A stretch of DNA of 64,000 bases from contig BRKX01000006.1 in the NCBI GenBank assembly GCA_026008535.1, forward strand, positions 40,226,664 to 40,290,663, given 5' to 3'. The position numbers and the translations under genes were made by a program. Origin of the DNA: Perilla frutescens. Its lineage: Eukaryota; Streptophyta; Magnoliopsida; Lamiales; Lamiaceae. This document shows, in pieces, positions 36,611-48,331 of the stretch. The notes beneath the pieces are model-generated. The model worked only from the letters and a program-made list of their open reading frames with translations. It had not been told where the DNA came from and did no database searches. Each line of letters begins with the position of its first letter. Within the stretch, counting starts at the first letter, position 1.

Positions 36611-36879
36611 GTATTGATTTCTCCATATTTTGGTAGTTGTTCTCACAAATGTTATTTTACATTTGAAATAGCAGATACGTTTATTTATTTTTTGTCGAAC
36701 AGAATGATGGATGCGAATTTGTGTTTTATTCTCATTTTATTACACCTATATTAATATGAATTGCAGAAAGGCTTATTGTTTGTTGTCTTCAATCATATTT
36801 TTATGAATATGCTTTATTTTTTACCATACACATCACAATTATATACATGTTGTTGGATTTCGTATTTAATAATATGACA

Positions 36880-37530
36880 GGCAAGTGCCGTTGTGAGTAT
36901 GTGAGTTAATTCACTGTCACACATTCGCTATTCGCAATATATTGTTTGCTACCTACTACAATATTTCTTGCTAACTCAATTATTTTTCACACATGCATTT
37001 TTGCGACATTGCAATGCAAGTTATTTAAATGTCATTTAGTTGATATTAAAAATATTTTCTTTTTTTAATTGTCAATTTTCGATCGTATAATAACCATTTG
37101 CTAACTATTACTTGCTAAGTATTCGTCTCTTTTTAATAAAATGCCAGACAAGTGCTATTCCCAAAATATAATTTGCTAACGTTTTCAATATTTATTGCTA
37201 ATTCATCTATTTTTCACGCATGAATTGTTCCAGGGTCTCATCGTGACTATATGAGTAAATTAACTGTCAGACTTTCGCTATTTATAATATATTGTTTGCT
37301 AACTACTACATTATTATTTGCTAATTCAATTTTTTTCCATGCATGCATTTTTTGCTAGATCGCAATGTCATTTATTTAAATGTCAGTCAGATGATATCCA
37401 AAGTATTTTCTTTGCTTTGTATTGCAATGTCGTTTGCGAGTTCATTTAATTTTTCACAAATTCATTGAACCGATTTCTCACTTTGAGTTTGTTATTTAAT
37501 TACATGTCAGTCAGGTTCTATTCAATATAT
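36880..37530. repeat. ~340-bp imperfect tandem repeat rich in TTGCTAA
   Basis: Two units share the series ACTGTCA...TTCGCTATT, AATATATTGTTTGCTA, TTCACACATGCATTTTT, and CAATGTCATTTA. No reading frame is kept. Confidence 0.7.
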
Positions 37531-37689
37531 ATTTGTTTGTTAACTACTTATGATTTTTTGTATCATTCACATTGATTTTTCAGTTATGAATAAATGTAAA
37601 ACAATTATTCAAATTTTAACATAATCTATAATGCACCACATAATCATCAATCTGGAAAAACTCAAAACACAATTAGGAACCTAGATTGT

Positions 37690-39960
37690 GTCAAAATCGA
37701 ATTATGCCTTATACTAGAGATTCCTCATAATAATGGCTTCAATGTCTCTTGCATCTTTTTGTTGGTTGCTCCTTGTGACGTGATCCCCTGGATGCCTTCC
37801 ACCTACATAAACAAACAATCAAAAAATGGGAAACAGGAAGAAACAAATCAACAATTTTCAAACCCAGCCAAATACTATAGAATCAAATTCTCATTTTTTG
37901 CTAACCGATACCCACATATTTCAAAACACGAAAATAATGAAATCTCAAGCAATAATTTTTGCTAAATATAACACAATAATATGCTAACGATAACCAAATT
38001 AATTGATATCCCTGTTTAAAAAAAGTTATAAAGACAAATACTCTTATGTAGACTGCTTCAAATTGTAGCCCTTGTTTAATTAAATAACTTAGGCAACAGA
38101 TTCAATTTCATTTGCTATAAACATCCATAGATTTGCTAATAAAGATCCTATGTCTGCTACATGTGAACAAACAAAAAAAATAGTGCTAACATTCAAAAAC
38201 TTTAATATGTTAACGATAACCAAATAAATTGCTATCCATGTATAAGAAAAGCAAGGAAAGAAGAATGCTATCAATTTCAACATCATTTGCTAACACAACA
38301 ATTTAGTTTGCAAACACTGTCCAATATATTTGCAATCATTAACCAAATAAAACTTCAATATGATACTATAATTCATAATTTTGATAATTTCAACACACGA
38401 AAATAATGAAGTCTCAAGCAACAGTATTTGCTAAATATAACACATTAATATGCTAACGATAACCAAATTAATTGCTATCCATGCATAAGAAAAGCTAGCA
38501 AACAAAAATGCTATCAATTTCAATATCATTTGTTAATACAACAATTTAGTTTGCTATTACTAGCCAATATATTTGCAATCTTTAACCAAATCAAACTGCA
38601 ATCTGCTACTAACATTCACAATTTTGATAATTTCAAAACATGAAAATAATGAAATCTCAAGCAACAATATTTGCTAAATATAACACGAAAAGTGTATACC
38701 TATTACATCTGTTTGTTGCTTGCTCCTCGTGACGTGATCACCTAGATGCCTCCCACCTACATAAACAAACAATCAAAAGATGGAAAACAGGAAGAAACAA
38801 ATCAACAATTTTCAAATTCTCATTTTTTGCTAACCGACACCCACATATTTCAAAACACGAAAATAATGAAATCTCAAGCAACAATATTTGCTAAATATAA
38901 CACAATAATATGCTAACGATAACCAAATTAATTGTTATCCTTGTTTAAAAAAAGGTATAAAGACAAATACTCTTCTGCAGACTATTTCAAATTGTAGCAC
39001 TTGTTTAATTAAGTAACTTTGGCAACAGATTCAGTTTTATTTGCTATAAACATCCATATATGTGCTAATAAAGATACTATATGTCTGCTATATGTCATGA
39101 AACAAAAAAACAGTGCTAACATTCAAAAACTTTAATATGTTAACAATAACCAAATAAATTGCTATCCATGCATAAGAAAAGCAAGGAAATAAAAATGCTA
39201 TCAATTTCAACATCATTTGCTAATACAACAATTTAGTTTGCAAACACTGTCCAATATATTTGCAATCATTAACCAAATAAAACTGCAATATGCTACTATA
39301 ATTCATAATTTTGATAATTTCAATACACGAAACGAATGAAATCTCCAGTAACAATATTTGCTAAATATAACACGTTAACATGCTAACGATAACCAAATTA
39401 ATTGCTATCCATGCATAAGAAAAGCTAGAAAACAAGAATGCTATCAATTTCAACATTATTTGTTAATACAACAATTTAGTTTGCTATTACTGTCTAATAT
39501 ATTTGCAATCTTTAACCAAATAAAACTGCAATCTGCTACTAACATTCATAATTTTGATAATTTCAAAACACGAAAAGAATGAAATCTCAAGCAACAATAT
39601 TTGCTAAATATAACACATTAATATGTTAACGATAACCAAATTAATTGCTATCTCTGCATATAAAAAGCTAGCAAACAAATAAGACTCAACAACCTTCTTC
39701 AAATTGTAGCACTTTTTAATTTAATTTGCTATTCCTGTTCGAACAAAGTAAACAAATAATTCCCTTATGTGGTCTGCTTCGAATCGTAGCACTTTTTCTG
39801 CAAAGAAATTAGCAAGCATATCCATAATTATTTTCTATAAATATTTCATAAATCTGCTAATAAATAGAATAATGTTTGAAACATGTCTTTAAAAATATTA
39901 CAATGCTATCAGTTTCAATAATATTTGCTAATATAACACAGTAATATGCTACTAATGTCC
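37690..39960. repeat. Higher-order repeat: ~0.95-kb unit with ~0.24/0.46-kb subunits
   Basis: The word GTGACGTGATC followed by CACCTACATAAACAAACAA occurs near 37775 and again near 38729, 954 bases apart, with long similarity after each. Inside, GCTAAATATAACAC recurs near 37971, 38430, 38672, 38890, 39360 and 39604, giving alternating spacings of about 460 and 240. The word TTGCTAA/TTTGCTA is everywhere. No coding sequence is evident. Confidence 0.8.
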
Positions 39961-40605
39961 AAATTAAATGTTGTAAACAAATTCGTAGAATTATTCATAG
40001 TTTCAAGCACTTTTCATTAAAAAACCCATGGGAAACATGCATCTGCGAACCGCCAAACAAATACAGCAAAAAACCAGAAGAACCAAAATCAAATCTCGTC
40101 ACTTTTCTCTGTAAAAAATAGTGCAAAACAAAAAAAAACCACCCGATGCAGAAACACACAAAAAGACAACTGTTAGCAACCAAAGTAACAGAAAAAAAAT
40201 CGCGAACTAAAACCTGGGTTACTTCTCGTTGAACGGTTTCCGGTCATCGTCCTTTGCTGTATATGTTGCCGACGTCTCCGCCTGTGATTCTTGGGTTGAT
40301 GAAAAATGTGGTCTGCTCACAGTTTGCTCAAACTAAACCCTAGATTTTTTGGCTGCTAAAGTAAACCGGTTCGAAATCTAAAATCAATTTCATAGATTTA
40401 GGCGGTTCCATAATTATATTGACTTGATTTGCAGGATTTGTTTTTTACCCTTTTTTACCCTTTTCTATCCAGAAATAATAAAGTAGAGTAAAAAAATTGC
40501 TATTTGATCCCTAAAATCCTAATTTAATCTAGACCGTTGATTTGTAGTAGATCTATGGTTTTAAATTTGTTCATATTTCCTACATAGGGGGGTGGTAAAC
40601 ATTTT

Positions 40606-40651
40606 AACCCACCCCTATATATATATATATATATATATATAGGGGTGGGTT
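40606..40651. repeat. Perfect 46-bp palindrome around a TA repeat
   Basis: AACCCACCCCT, then a TA run, then AGGGGTGGGTT. The two 11-base arms are exact complements, so the site could extrude as a cruciform. Confidence 0.9.
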
Positions 40652-40906
40652 CAAATAGGAACCAATCCCCCCGTGAGAACCTAGGCACCAATCTAACATG
40701 CGAGATTTATATTGCTAACACCAAGAGATTATGTTGCTAACATGAGGTAAACTCATTTTGCTAACTTGACGAGATCATAATATTAGCAACATATTGCTAA
40801 CATGTTAGCGATTATACACATTGCTAATATGTGACTAATAATTTGCTAATATGTGTGGTTCCTAGGTTCTCACGGGGGGATTTGGTTCCTATTTGATCCT
40901 TTCCCT
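40641..40906. mobile_element. MITE with ~48-bp inverted ends in TA repeats
   Basis: Left AGGGGTGGGTTCAAATAGGA and onward to CCCCCCGTGAGAACCTAGG; right is its reverse complement with few changes (CCTAGGTTCTCACGGGGGG to TTCCCT). TA runs flank both sides, so the target duplication may be TA or longer. The 266-bp body repeats TTGCTAAC words, as does the large array next door. Confidence 0.75.
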
Positions 40907-41039
40907 ATATATATATATATATATATATAAACTGACCAAAGTTTATAAAATAACAATAACAATAATATATGATAGCAAATTTGTTCATTCGAAGACTGCA
41001 TGTTTAAAAGGGCCGAGAACTAAATAAAATATTTTCAAG

Positions 41040-41995
41040 TGTTAGGAGTGGCGCAATCAAGGCTCAAGAACGGACAACTACTCCAAGCTTGAAGAGGTTT
41101 AATTGAATTTGTAAACTTTTGAGGTGGGGCTTACTTTTATCTGTAAGCGTAGTTGTTACATGGTTATAATCATTGTTGTGTCGTGTTTCATTCATATGAA
41201 TCGCCTTGGCCCACAAGTGGGTCAGATCCCAAGGGAACACATAGACGCCCAAGGGCGGGCCCCAAGGGGTCGGGTCCACATGGACCGACACTAGTCTCAC
41301 ACAGATAGAGAGAAGCTATAGAGGTTCATTATGTGATGTTGCACTACACAATTGGTTATAACTGCTTGCAGCATATACACCCCACTGAGTATGCTTGCAT
41401 GCTCACACCCTATTTATTTGATTTTTTTTTTTCAGGTTAAGGAGTCGAGAGGTGAAGCATGCGAACAAAATGGCCACTACGTTGTCCCAATGACACGCAT
41501 TATAGCTTTTGTTATTACTAACATATCTTGATCATATTTTGGATGATCTGACGAACGCTGATTATTATTGTAGATTATGATCTAATCTTTTTGGACTTAT
41601 GATGCACGCTTTTGGGGAGGGCTAGACCCGTATTTTCTTTTGTGGGCTATGACCCCAAGTATTTTGCTTTTGATTATTGATGTTGTGGCGGGATGTAATC
41701 CAATTAGGATGTATATATTTTATTTTGCAGAATATATCAAAGGACTATGACTTATTAATTCTAATTTTTCGAAATTGATCTTGATTTATAAGATATCTAT
41801 TAGGTAGGTTAGGCAGGTTCTCTATCATTCTATTATAACATAAGATATAAATAGATGTTTATTTTAATTTTTTTTATTGTTTTTTTTATTCTTTATAGCT
41901 CTCTAGCTTCCGCATTATATTTGAACATTTTATATGGATAAATGGATTTTTAGTAACATTCTTATTTATTAGGAATTGGGACGTTATAAAGGTTC
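41040..41995 (+). mobile_element. Degraded Ty3 LTR fragment
   Basis: Has the landmarks of the 3' half of a Tekay/Del-type LTR: CACCCCACTGAGTATGCTTG near 41379, a T-rich tract and CAGGTTAAGGAGTCGAGAGG near 41433, then GGGACGTTATA near 41981, close to the ...GGGACGTTACA terminus. The left end and target duplication were not found. Confidence 0.5.
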
Positions 41996-42780
41996 CCTGA
42001 TCAGATCCCCAATTGAAAACAAAAAATTCTCAAATCAGCGTGGCTAGGGTTCTCTTCATCAAATTATCATCTACAGTCAATTGAGCCTTATTTGATCTAA
42101 TAGGTGGAGTATCCAATAATATTATTCGTGTTAATGTGTGCATTCAAAGGGATTGATGGGGTTGTAGATATTGAGAGGATTGGTCGAGCTTAATTCTCAT
42201 TTTATTCTTGGAATTTCATCCCATTTGATGCTGAAAATTCATCACATAGTGTTATTGACAACCTATTTTTAATTAATTTTTAGTTGAATTTTTTGTTTTC
42301 ATAATGTAATTTGTACCTAGGAAATTACGTCATTTGGTTGTCAGCACCATAATTGACCAACCATTTTCTTATAATTTTATATAGGAATTTTAATGGTGTT
42401 GCTAGTCTGGTTAATATATAAATTTTGAAATGCTTCACAATTTTAGTAGTGTACATTTTCAGACCGAGAGACAAGTGGAACGCTGATCTTCATGCAAAAA
42501 GGAATCAATACTTGTGCAATTTGAATTTGATTTGGTTTTAAGTGTAGTGACCATAGACGTTGGATGAGAAGCATCATGTAGCACCTGCCTAGTTAATTAT
42601 CTCTTATGCTTATTGTGCAAAATAGCTAACATTTATGGCAATACTCTTTAGGATATTCACAAAGTCTTGACGTTTAAAGCAAAGAGCTCTTACTCTGAAT
42701 CAAAATGTTAATGAGCTCTTAGAACGTCCTGTTTGACTTTTATTACACAATTACCAGAAAGAAAGAAAAAAAGGCAGAAT
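41996..42780. other. No gene recognised
   Basis: AT-rich, intron-like DNA downstream (on the minus strand) of the squalene synthase exons. I looked for the next squalene synthase exon here and did not find it. Confidence 0.4.
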
Positions 42781-42792
42781 TTGAACACTCAC

Positions 42793-42999
42793 ATGAAAAA
42801 TGTCATTCCTGGTCATATATGAGACGATGGAAAGATATCAGAATAGGAACTCTAACCTCTCTTGGTATGCTAGTGTCATCCTCTGTCAAAATAACAATGC
42901 AGAATGTTATCAACATTGAGAATAACTCCATGATTAATTCTTTATAGGAAGCTTACCAACAGTGTCAAGTGCTCGAAGAACCAAATAGAAAATGCATAT
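42793..42999 (-). pseudogene. SQS: Squalene synthase fragment (two internal exons)
   Basis: Two minus-strand exons with correct borders. Exon 42957-42999 (43 bases) reads ICIFYLVLRALDTV. After a 74-base intron, exon 42793-42882 (90 bases) reads EDDTSIPREVRVPILISFHR then LIYDQE, a stop, and HFS. This is the segment around the first Asp-rich substrate site (DTVEDD) of squalene synthase, which joins two farnesyl diphosphates in the sterol and triterpene pathway. The phases agree across the intron, and a gtgagt donor closes the second exon. A TGA replaces the expected Trp. The first exon and all later exons are missing, so this is a gene fragment, not a working gene. Confidence 0.8.
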
Positions 43000-43129
43000 C
43001 TGTGAAATTCAAGAAAGACGATGCAATCATTCTCAGTACGGATGTGAATTAATATGATAATATACAATTAACTATAATATGTGAATTAATATATTATTGA
43101 TAATTAAATATTAATTATTAAACTAAGAA

Positions 43130-44040
43130 CATAAAAGTATCATTAGATATGGGGTGAAGTATCATTATCTTTGATATTAAGTATCATTAATTATGATGTG
43201 GAATGTCATATGATATTATCATTAGCTATAATTAGGTATTAACTTGAATGTGAAGTATCATTAGCTATGAGGTGAAATATCATTAACTATAGCGTGAAGT
43301 ACTCATATAATAGTATCGAACAAAGAAGTATCATTAGTTATGCGTTACAGTATCATGAACTATGAGTTAAAGTATCATTAACTTTGCGATAAAGTATCAT
43401 TAGTTATGGGGTGAATTATCATTATCTATGACATGAAATATCATTAACTATTAAATGAAGTATCATTATTTTTGTGGCAAGTATTACAAGATAAATTATT
43501 ATTAGGTATGAGATGAAGTATTATTAACAATGGAGTGAAGTATGATTAACTCGAAAGTGATGTATCATACAATATTATAGATGGTTAAACATTACTTATC
43601 AAATCAAGAACATAGAAATAACATTAGTTATGGGGTATATAATTAACTGTGATGTGAAGTATCATTAATTATGGATGAAGTATCATTAACTCGAAATTTG
43701 AGTATAATATGATATTATTGATTATTAAACATTAATTATCGAATCGAGAATATATAAATGTCATTAACTATGAGTGGAGTATCATTAACTCAAGTATTAT
43801 TATTTATGAGTGAAATATCATTAACTCACACATAAGTATCATTATTTATGTGGTGAAGTATCATTATCTATGAAGTAGAGTCTCATTACTATGAAAAAAA
43901 TTATCACTAATTGCAGAAGAAAGTATCACTAATTATAAAGAAAAGTAACACTAATTGCAGAAGAAAGTATTACTAATTAGAAATAATAGTATCACCAATT
44001 GTGGAAGAAAGTATCACTAATTAGAAAGAAAAGTATCATT
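43130..44040. repeat. Degenerate minisatellite of AGTATCATTA units
   Basis: More than 25 copies of a unit of roughly 20-30 bases, core AGTATCATTAACTATGAGGTGA, with irregular spacing and many substitutions. Towards the right the unit becomes AAGTATCACTAATT. It lies just upstream of the squalene synthase fragment. Confidence 0.85.
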
Positions 44041-44574
44041 TCAAATATATTGCAATTCAAAGATTGAATCATTAGCTACGTAAAAAAATGTTCAATTTAA
44101 AAATTGAACCCGATAGTGAATAGTAACTACTCATTATATTAGTGATGCTTCATTTTATTAATAGTGATACTTACTTGATAATTAATGATACTTCTATGTT
44201 GTTAATTTAATAATTAATGTTTAATTATCTATAATTTTAATTTTAATAAAAATATAACTTTTAGAACTATTTTGATATTTAAAAAAAATAGAAAGCAACA
44301 CACACAATAATAGTTAATTTTTACGAAAAAAAATATTTCATATAAAAATAGGCAATGTTAAGCTCGTTCCAGCAAAATTACTCTCTCATGATTGATCGAT
44401 GTCCCAAAACAAAATATCAACAATTTTTGTTTGAACTACAATCTTTCGAACACTAAATAGGAATAACAAAATCCATCATAACCAGTGGCGGCTCTGGGGG
44501 TGTGCGAGAGATGCGCCGCATATGGGCCTCACTAATTTAGGGGCACCATTTTATAAATTTTTAATACTAGTAGT

Positions 44575-46632
44575 TGTTGGTTTTGTATACTAGAAGACTT
44601 GTCTTTGTATACTTTTCTGATGATATGATGATATGAAATGAAAGTTATTGCAGTCACTGTTTGCATTTAGATTATGTTCTATAATTGTTCTATGCAATGT
44701 TCCACATACTTACATTGTCGATGATATGGTGTGGGAAGTCACATGGTAAGATCATATCATTAGAACCTTGTATTGTATTAAAGAGCTCACGGATTAGATG
44801 GTCCTGAACACACCATCGGTACACCGTAGAATAATCTGATAAGTTAGTTTATCTTGACCAGTGTTGTAAAAATCGGCCTAGGCGGCGCCTAGGCGCTAGT
44901 CGGTACCTATCCGCCGCGAAAAGGAGCTAGTCGGCACTGTTAGGCGGGCGGCCCGCCTAGGCGGATTTGTGCGGCGCCTAGGCGGCCGATTTCCGACTAG
45001 GCGGCCGCCTATTCTATTTTTAAAAAAAAATCTTATTTTCAGAATTAAAATTAAAATTTAAAACTGGAGGGATTAATAATTAAATTTAATTAGAATTTAG
45101 AAGACATAAATTAATAATTAAATTTAAATCTTATTTTTGCTCTTGATATGCTTATTTATTTTAGATTTTGGATGATTTATGTTTGTTTTATTTTGGCTCT
45201 TGATATTATATTAATGAATTTTGAATAATTTAATTTTGATATGTTTATTTTATTTTGAATTTTGGATGATTTAAACTTTAATTTATATTATTTGAAATGT
45301 TAAGATTTATGAATTTATATATGATTTTTTTTATATTTATTAAGAAATATATAAAATAATAAATTCAAAAAACGCCTAGAATCCGCCTAGGTCCCGCCTA
45401 GGCGCTCCAGGCGCTAGGCCCCCATCGGCCGCCCGACTAGCGCCTAGCGCCTTCTGCAACCTTGATCTTGACTAACTGATTATTCTAGTACACTCATTGT
45501 GTATTGAGGAGGATCACGATAGGATACTAATCTCTGTCTCTGACCCAGTTACTGAGAGAATAAAGATCCACAGAGTTCAGGTTCTGAACTCATGTGATAT
45601 TGGCGAGCATATATGTGCGTTGTTTATTACTTTAATTTATCAATGAGTAAGATCTTTTCGTAGATTGAGTTCGATATCTTGGGTAATAACAATGTATACA
45701 TGATGTCTCGAGCAGTGTGCATGAGCACCGTGTCCTGGTGCGCCAGGTTGATGATGTTCTCTTGAGGAAATACAAGTTCATGTTGAAACCCTACAGGTGG
45801 AATTTATTCCTTACATGATAAAGCTTGTGTAGTACTACTCAAGGATTTAGATGTTAATTAATTATAGCTGTCAGAGGCTGACATAATTAATTAATGAACA
45901 TTATATCTTAAACACGGGGAATGACTGGACTAAAGGAGAAAGCATATTCGCAAATATGTATTAAATTGGTAGGTCAATTTTACTTCTTTAGTGGAATAAA
46001 AGTAAAACTTAATTTATTTAATTATATCCTAAGTTTATTGGATATTAGATATTAAATAAATTAGTGGGTCAATTTAATATTCTTCTAGATCCCTGTTCTA
46101 GCCCAATATGACTGAAAGTGGACTGGATATAGAACTTGAGATAGAGGCCCAGCCCAGTAGGGCTGGAACATGAAATTTCGCCCCTCCCTATATATAAGGG
46201 GAGGGGGGCACGAAATTTTAATGATATTATCATAAGAAATCAGCCCCTCTTTGTCTCTCAAAGTTATCCACAGATTTCACAATTCTATCTAGTAGATTTC
46301 AGCCCACTCTGAATCTAGATACAGTCCGGGAATACAACAGAAGATCTTGGAGTGGAATTGTGCAGTGGCCGTGTGTGACATAAGTGGTGCCATTATCATT
46401 GTTCATTCAACAACAAGATTAGATCTGTAATCTTGTCCTCAAACCGTCTGTCGATTTGTAAGTAGATTCGTTTTCTATGTCTTCCGCTTTATTAGAATCG
46501 AATCTGTTTTACATGCTATTTGATTAGACTGTGATAAACATGCATATTACATAAAATTATGATTTGCATGAACATGGATTAACGAACAACCAAATAGATC
46601 ATGCGGTGGTTTAATTCGAAAGAACCCCAACA
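44575..46632 (+). mobile_element. Second solo LTR of the TGTTGGTTTTGTATAC family
   Basis: Begins TGTTGGTTTTGTATAC, ends GAACCCCAACA, and is flanked by perfect GTAGT (44570-44574, 46633-46637). Alignable end to end with 6013-7435. Subtracting the insertion at 44859 gives about 1.44 kb, nearly the length of its relative. Confidence 0.9.
44859..45464. mobile_element. Small non-autonomous hAT-like element
   Basis: Interrupts the solo LTR: the intact relative reads straight through this point. Ends are CAGTGTTGTAAAAATCGGCC and, reverse-complemented, CAAGGTTGCAGAAGGCGC. Both are followed by GC-rich GCCTAGGCG words. The flanks are ATCTTGAC on both sides (44851-44858, 45465-45472), a perfect 8-base duplication. 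The 606-bp body is AT-rich and has no transposase. Confidence 0.9.
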
Positions 46633-46712
46633 GTAGTCATATTAAAATATGTTAGTTTATAAAAATTAATTCAGGCTTTTAAAAAACAATATAAGAAAGA
46701 CCAGCTCAATAT

Positions 46713-47160
46713 TTGACCCAATACTTTATAAATAATAATAGGTCCAGCCCAATCAATATCTGTGAAAATCTTGAGAATATTCTAAAGCATGGAGATCGAG
46801 TTTGTGATTTTGATGGTCAAGAAGTGTTTCAAGAATTAAAAACTTTGCGGTATCTTTTACCAAAAGAACATAAAACTTTAGATATATTGACTTACTTGAA
46901 GAGATTGAATAGTTCTCCCAATGCATACATTGTTTATAGAATTTTATTGATCATACTGTTACAGTTGCATCTGCAAAATTGCTATTTATTTATTAATTAA
47001 AATCTTACTTGCAATTGACCATGTCACAAGAAAGATTGAATAGACATTCTTTGATATGTGACATTGAATATACCTGCTTTGATATCCATTGAAAAGGAGT
47101 TGCTAGAAAATAGTGATTTTGGTAATTTTATGTATGAGTTTGCTTCAAAAAATGTTAGGA
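46713..47160 (+). pseudogene. hAT transposase C-terminal relic (ZMYM1-like)
   Basis: 46713-47000 reads ELKTLRYLLPKEHKTLDILT and then SPNAYIVYRILL, the lead-in to the hATC dimerisation domain of ZMYM1-like hAT transposases. In other frames, 47020-47160 gives SQERLNR and SIEKELLENSDFGNF, the end of the same domain. Frame changes and loss of the rest make it non-functional. It supports the identity of the enclosing 44483-47792 element. Confidence 0.7.
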
Positions 47161-47328
47161 GAAATATCTGTAAATAATATTTGTAGTTTGCAAAATATTT
47201 TTTCTTTTGTTTCAGGTTCATTCAAATATTAGCGAATGCGCACGAGTCATATGATTTTAAAGTTTTCAAGAATGCAAACTTTTAATGATTTGAACATATC
47301 AAACAAATATTTTTAGGCGTATTTTATA

Positions 47329-47699
47329 GGGTAAATTACACTTTGATACCTATAGTTTTTATACTTTTTAAAAAATGACCCACTTTTTCAAATTAACAAA
47401 AAAATACTTATTTTTTCAAAAACAATTCAAATATAGCATTTAACCAATTTTACGGTCATAAAATCGTACGTAATTGATTGCATTTTAATATTCATATTTC
47501 TTCAATCACGTGGAAAAAATTCATCCAATCAAGAAATATTAAATTACAATCAATACATATGATTTTCGGACCGTAAAATTGGTTAAATATTAGAATTGCA
47601 AAAAAATTGAAAATGTGGGTACGATTTTGTTTAATTTGAAAAAGTACGTCATTTTTGAAAAAGTACTCAAAATATAGGCATCAAAGTGTAATTTATCTC
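47329..47699. mobile_element. Foldback MITE with ~75-bp inverted ends
   Basis: Left GGGTAAATTACACTTTGATA continues with TTTTTAAAAAATGACCCACT; the right is the reverse complement of this with few changes. ATTTTATA and ATTTTATT flank it (47321-47328, 47700-47707), a probable 7-8-base duplication. No coding sequence. Confidence 0.75.
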
Positions 47700-47842
47700 A
47701 TTTTATTTGAATTTTTAAATTTTAATTTTAATAGATTAGGGGCACCATTTTTAGTGTTCGCACATGCCTTCAAAATCTTAGGACCGGCCCTGATCATAAC
47801 CTTCCAAACCACAACTGCGAGTTTGAGAACCAGAATGACAAA

Positions 47843-47910
47843 TTAAAGCCTTCTTCCCCTTCTACGACCTTTTCTGCGGTTGCTGTCGATAGGAATCGGA
47901 GTCACATCCT
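47843..47910 (-). pseudogene. RPS14: Last exon of cytosolic ribosomal protein S14 (uS11), fragment
   Basis: 68-base exon after an AG acceptor reads EDVTPIPIDSNRRKGRRRGR then RL and stop. This is the very conserved C-terminus of ribosomal protein S14 of the small subunit. Three residues differ from the usual eukaryotic ending (Thr to Ile, Thr to Asn, Gly or Ser to Arg), unusual for so conserved a tail. No upstream exon was found in the following several kilobases on this strand. I read it as a captured or left-over exon rather than part of an active gene. Confidence 0.75.
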
Positions 47911-47914
47911 CTGC

Positions 47915-48331
47915 AAATAGGAACAAAATATCAATCATGTAAGATTAAATTGATAATACAGTCTTTCACGATGAAATTCATTGACAATAAGGTGCCACAC
48001 ATAAACTGATCGCAAAGTGCAAACAAAGCCAAACCAATAGAAACATTGTTTGGAGTTATTCTGAAGTGAATTACATATAAAAAAAATATGCTGCAATTAA
48101 ACAAACAAATTCAATATCGTATTATAACTGCTCATTACATTAGTGATGCTTTAACCCATAATTAATGATACTTAACTTTATAGCTAATAACACTTCTAGG
48201 TTGTTAATCGTTTATAATTTTCATTTTTAAGAAATATTATTATTTACGAGTCTCATTGAATCATTTTTTCAAACACCACGTGAACACACTATTTGATTAA
48301 TAAGAATGCAACAATTTTTTACCAATCATCA
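47915..48331. other. Spacer between two gene fragments
   Basis: AT-rich. 48128-48235 resembles 44134-44230 (ATTAGTGATGCTT, TTAATGATACTT, TAGGTTGTTAAT), so the same repeat flanks the hAT element on both sides. No S14 exon seen. Confidence 0.5.

Larger units (their letters stand above)
44483..47792. mobile_element. hAT transposon (ZMYM1-like type) with perfect 8-bp TSD
   Basis: Left end CAGTGGCGGCTCTGGGG; right end reverse-complemented CAGGGCCGGTCCTAAG. The flanks are ATCATAAC on both sides (44475-44482, 47793-47800), an exact 8-base duplication. TAGGGGCACCATTTT also recurs as a direct repeat near both ends. It contains a transposase relic (46713-47160), a solo LTR with its own insertion, and a MITE. 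Confidence 0.9.

Noticed and set aside
36880..40910. Typical Helitron
   Set aside because: No RepHel domain, and I could not identify a TC start with a CTRR hairpin end.
43130..44040. CRISPR-like array
   Set aside because: Units drift in sequence and spacing and there are no unique spacers; it is a eukaryotic minisatellite.
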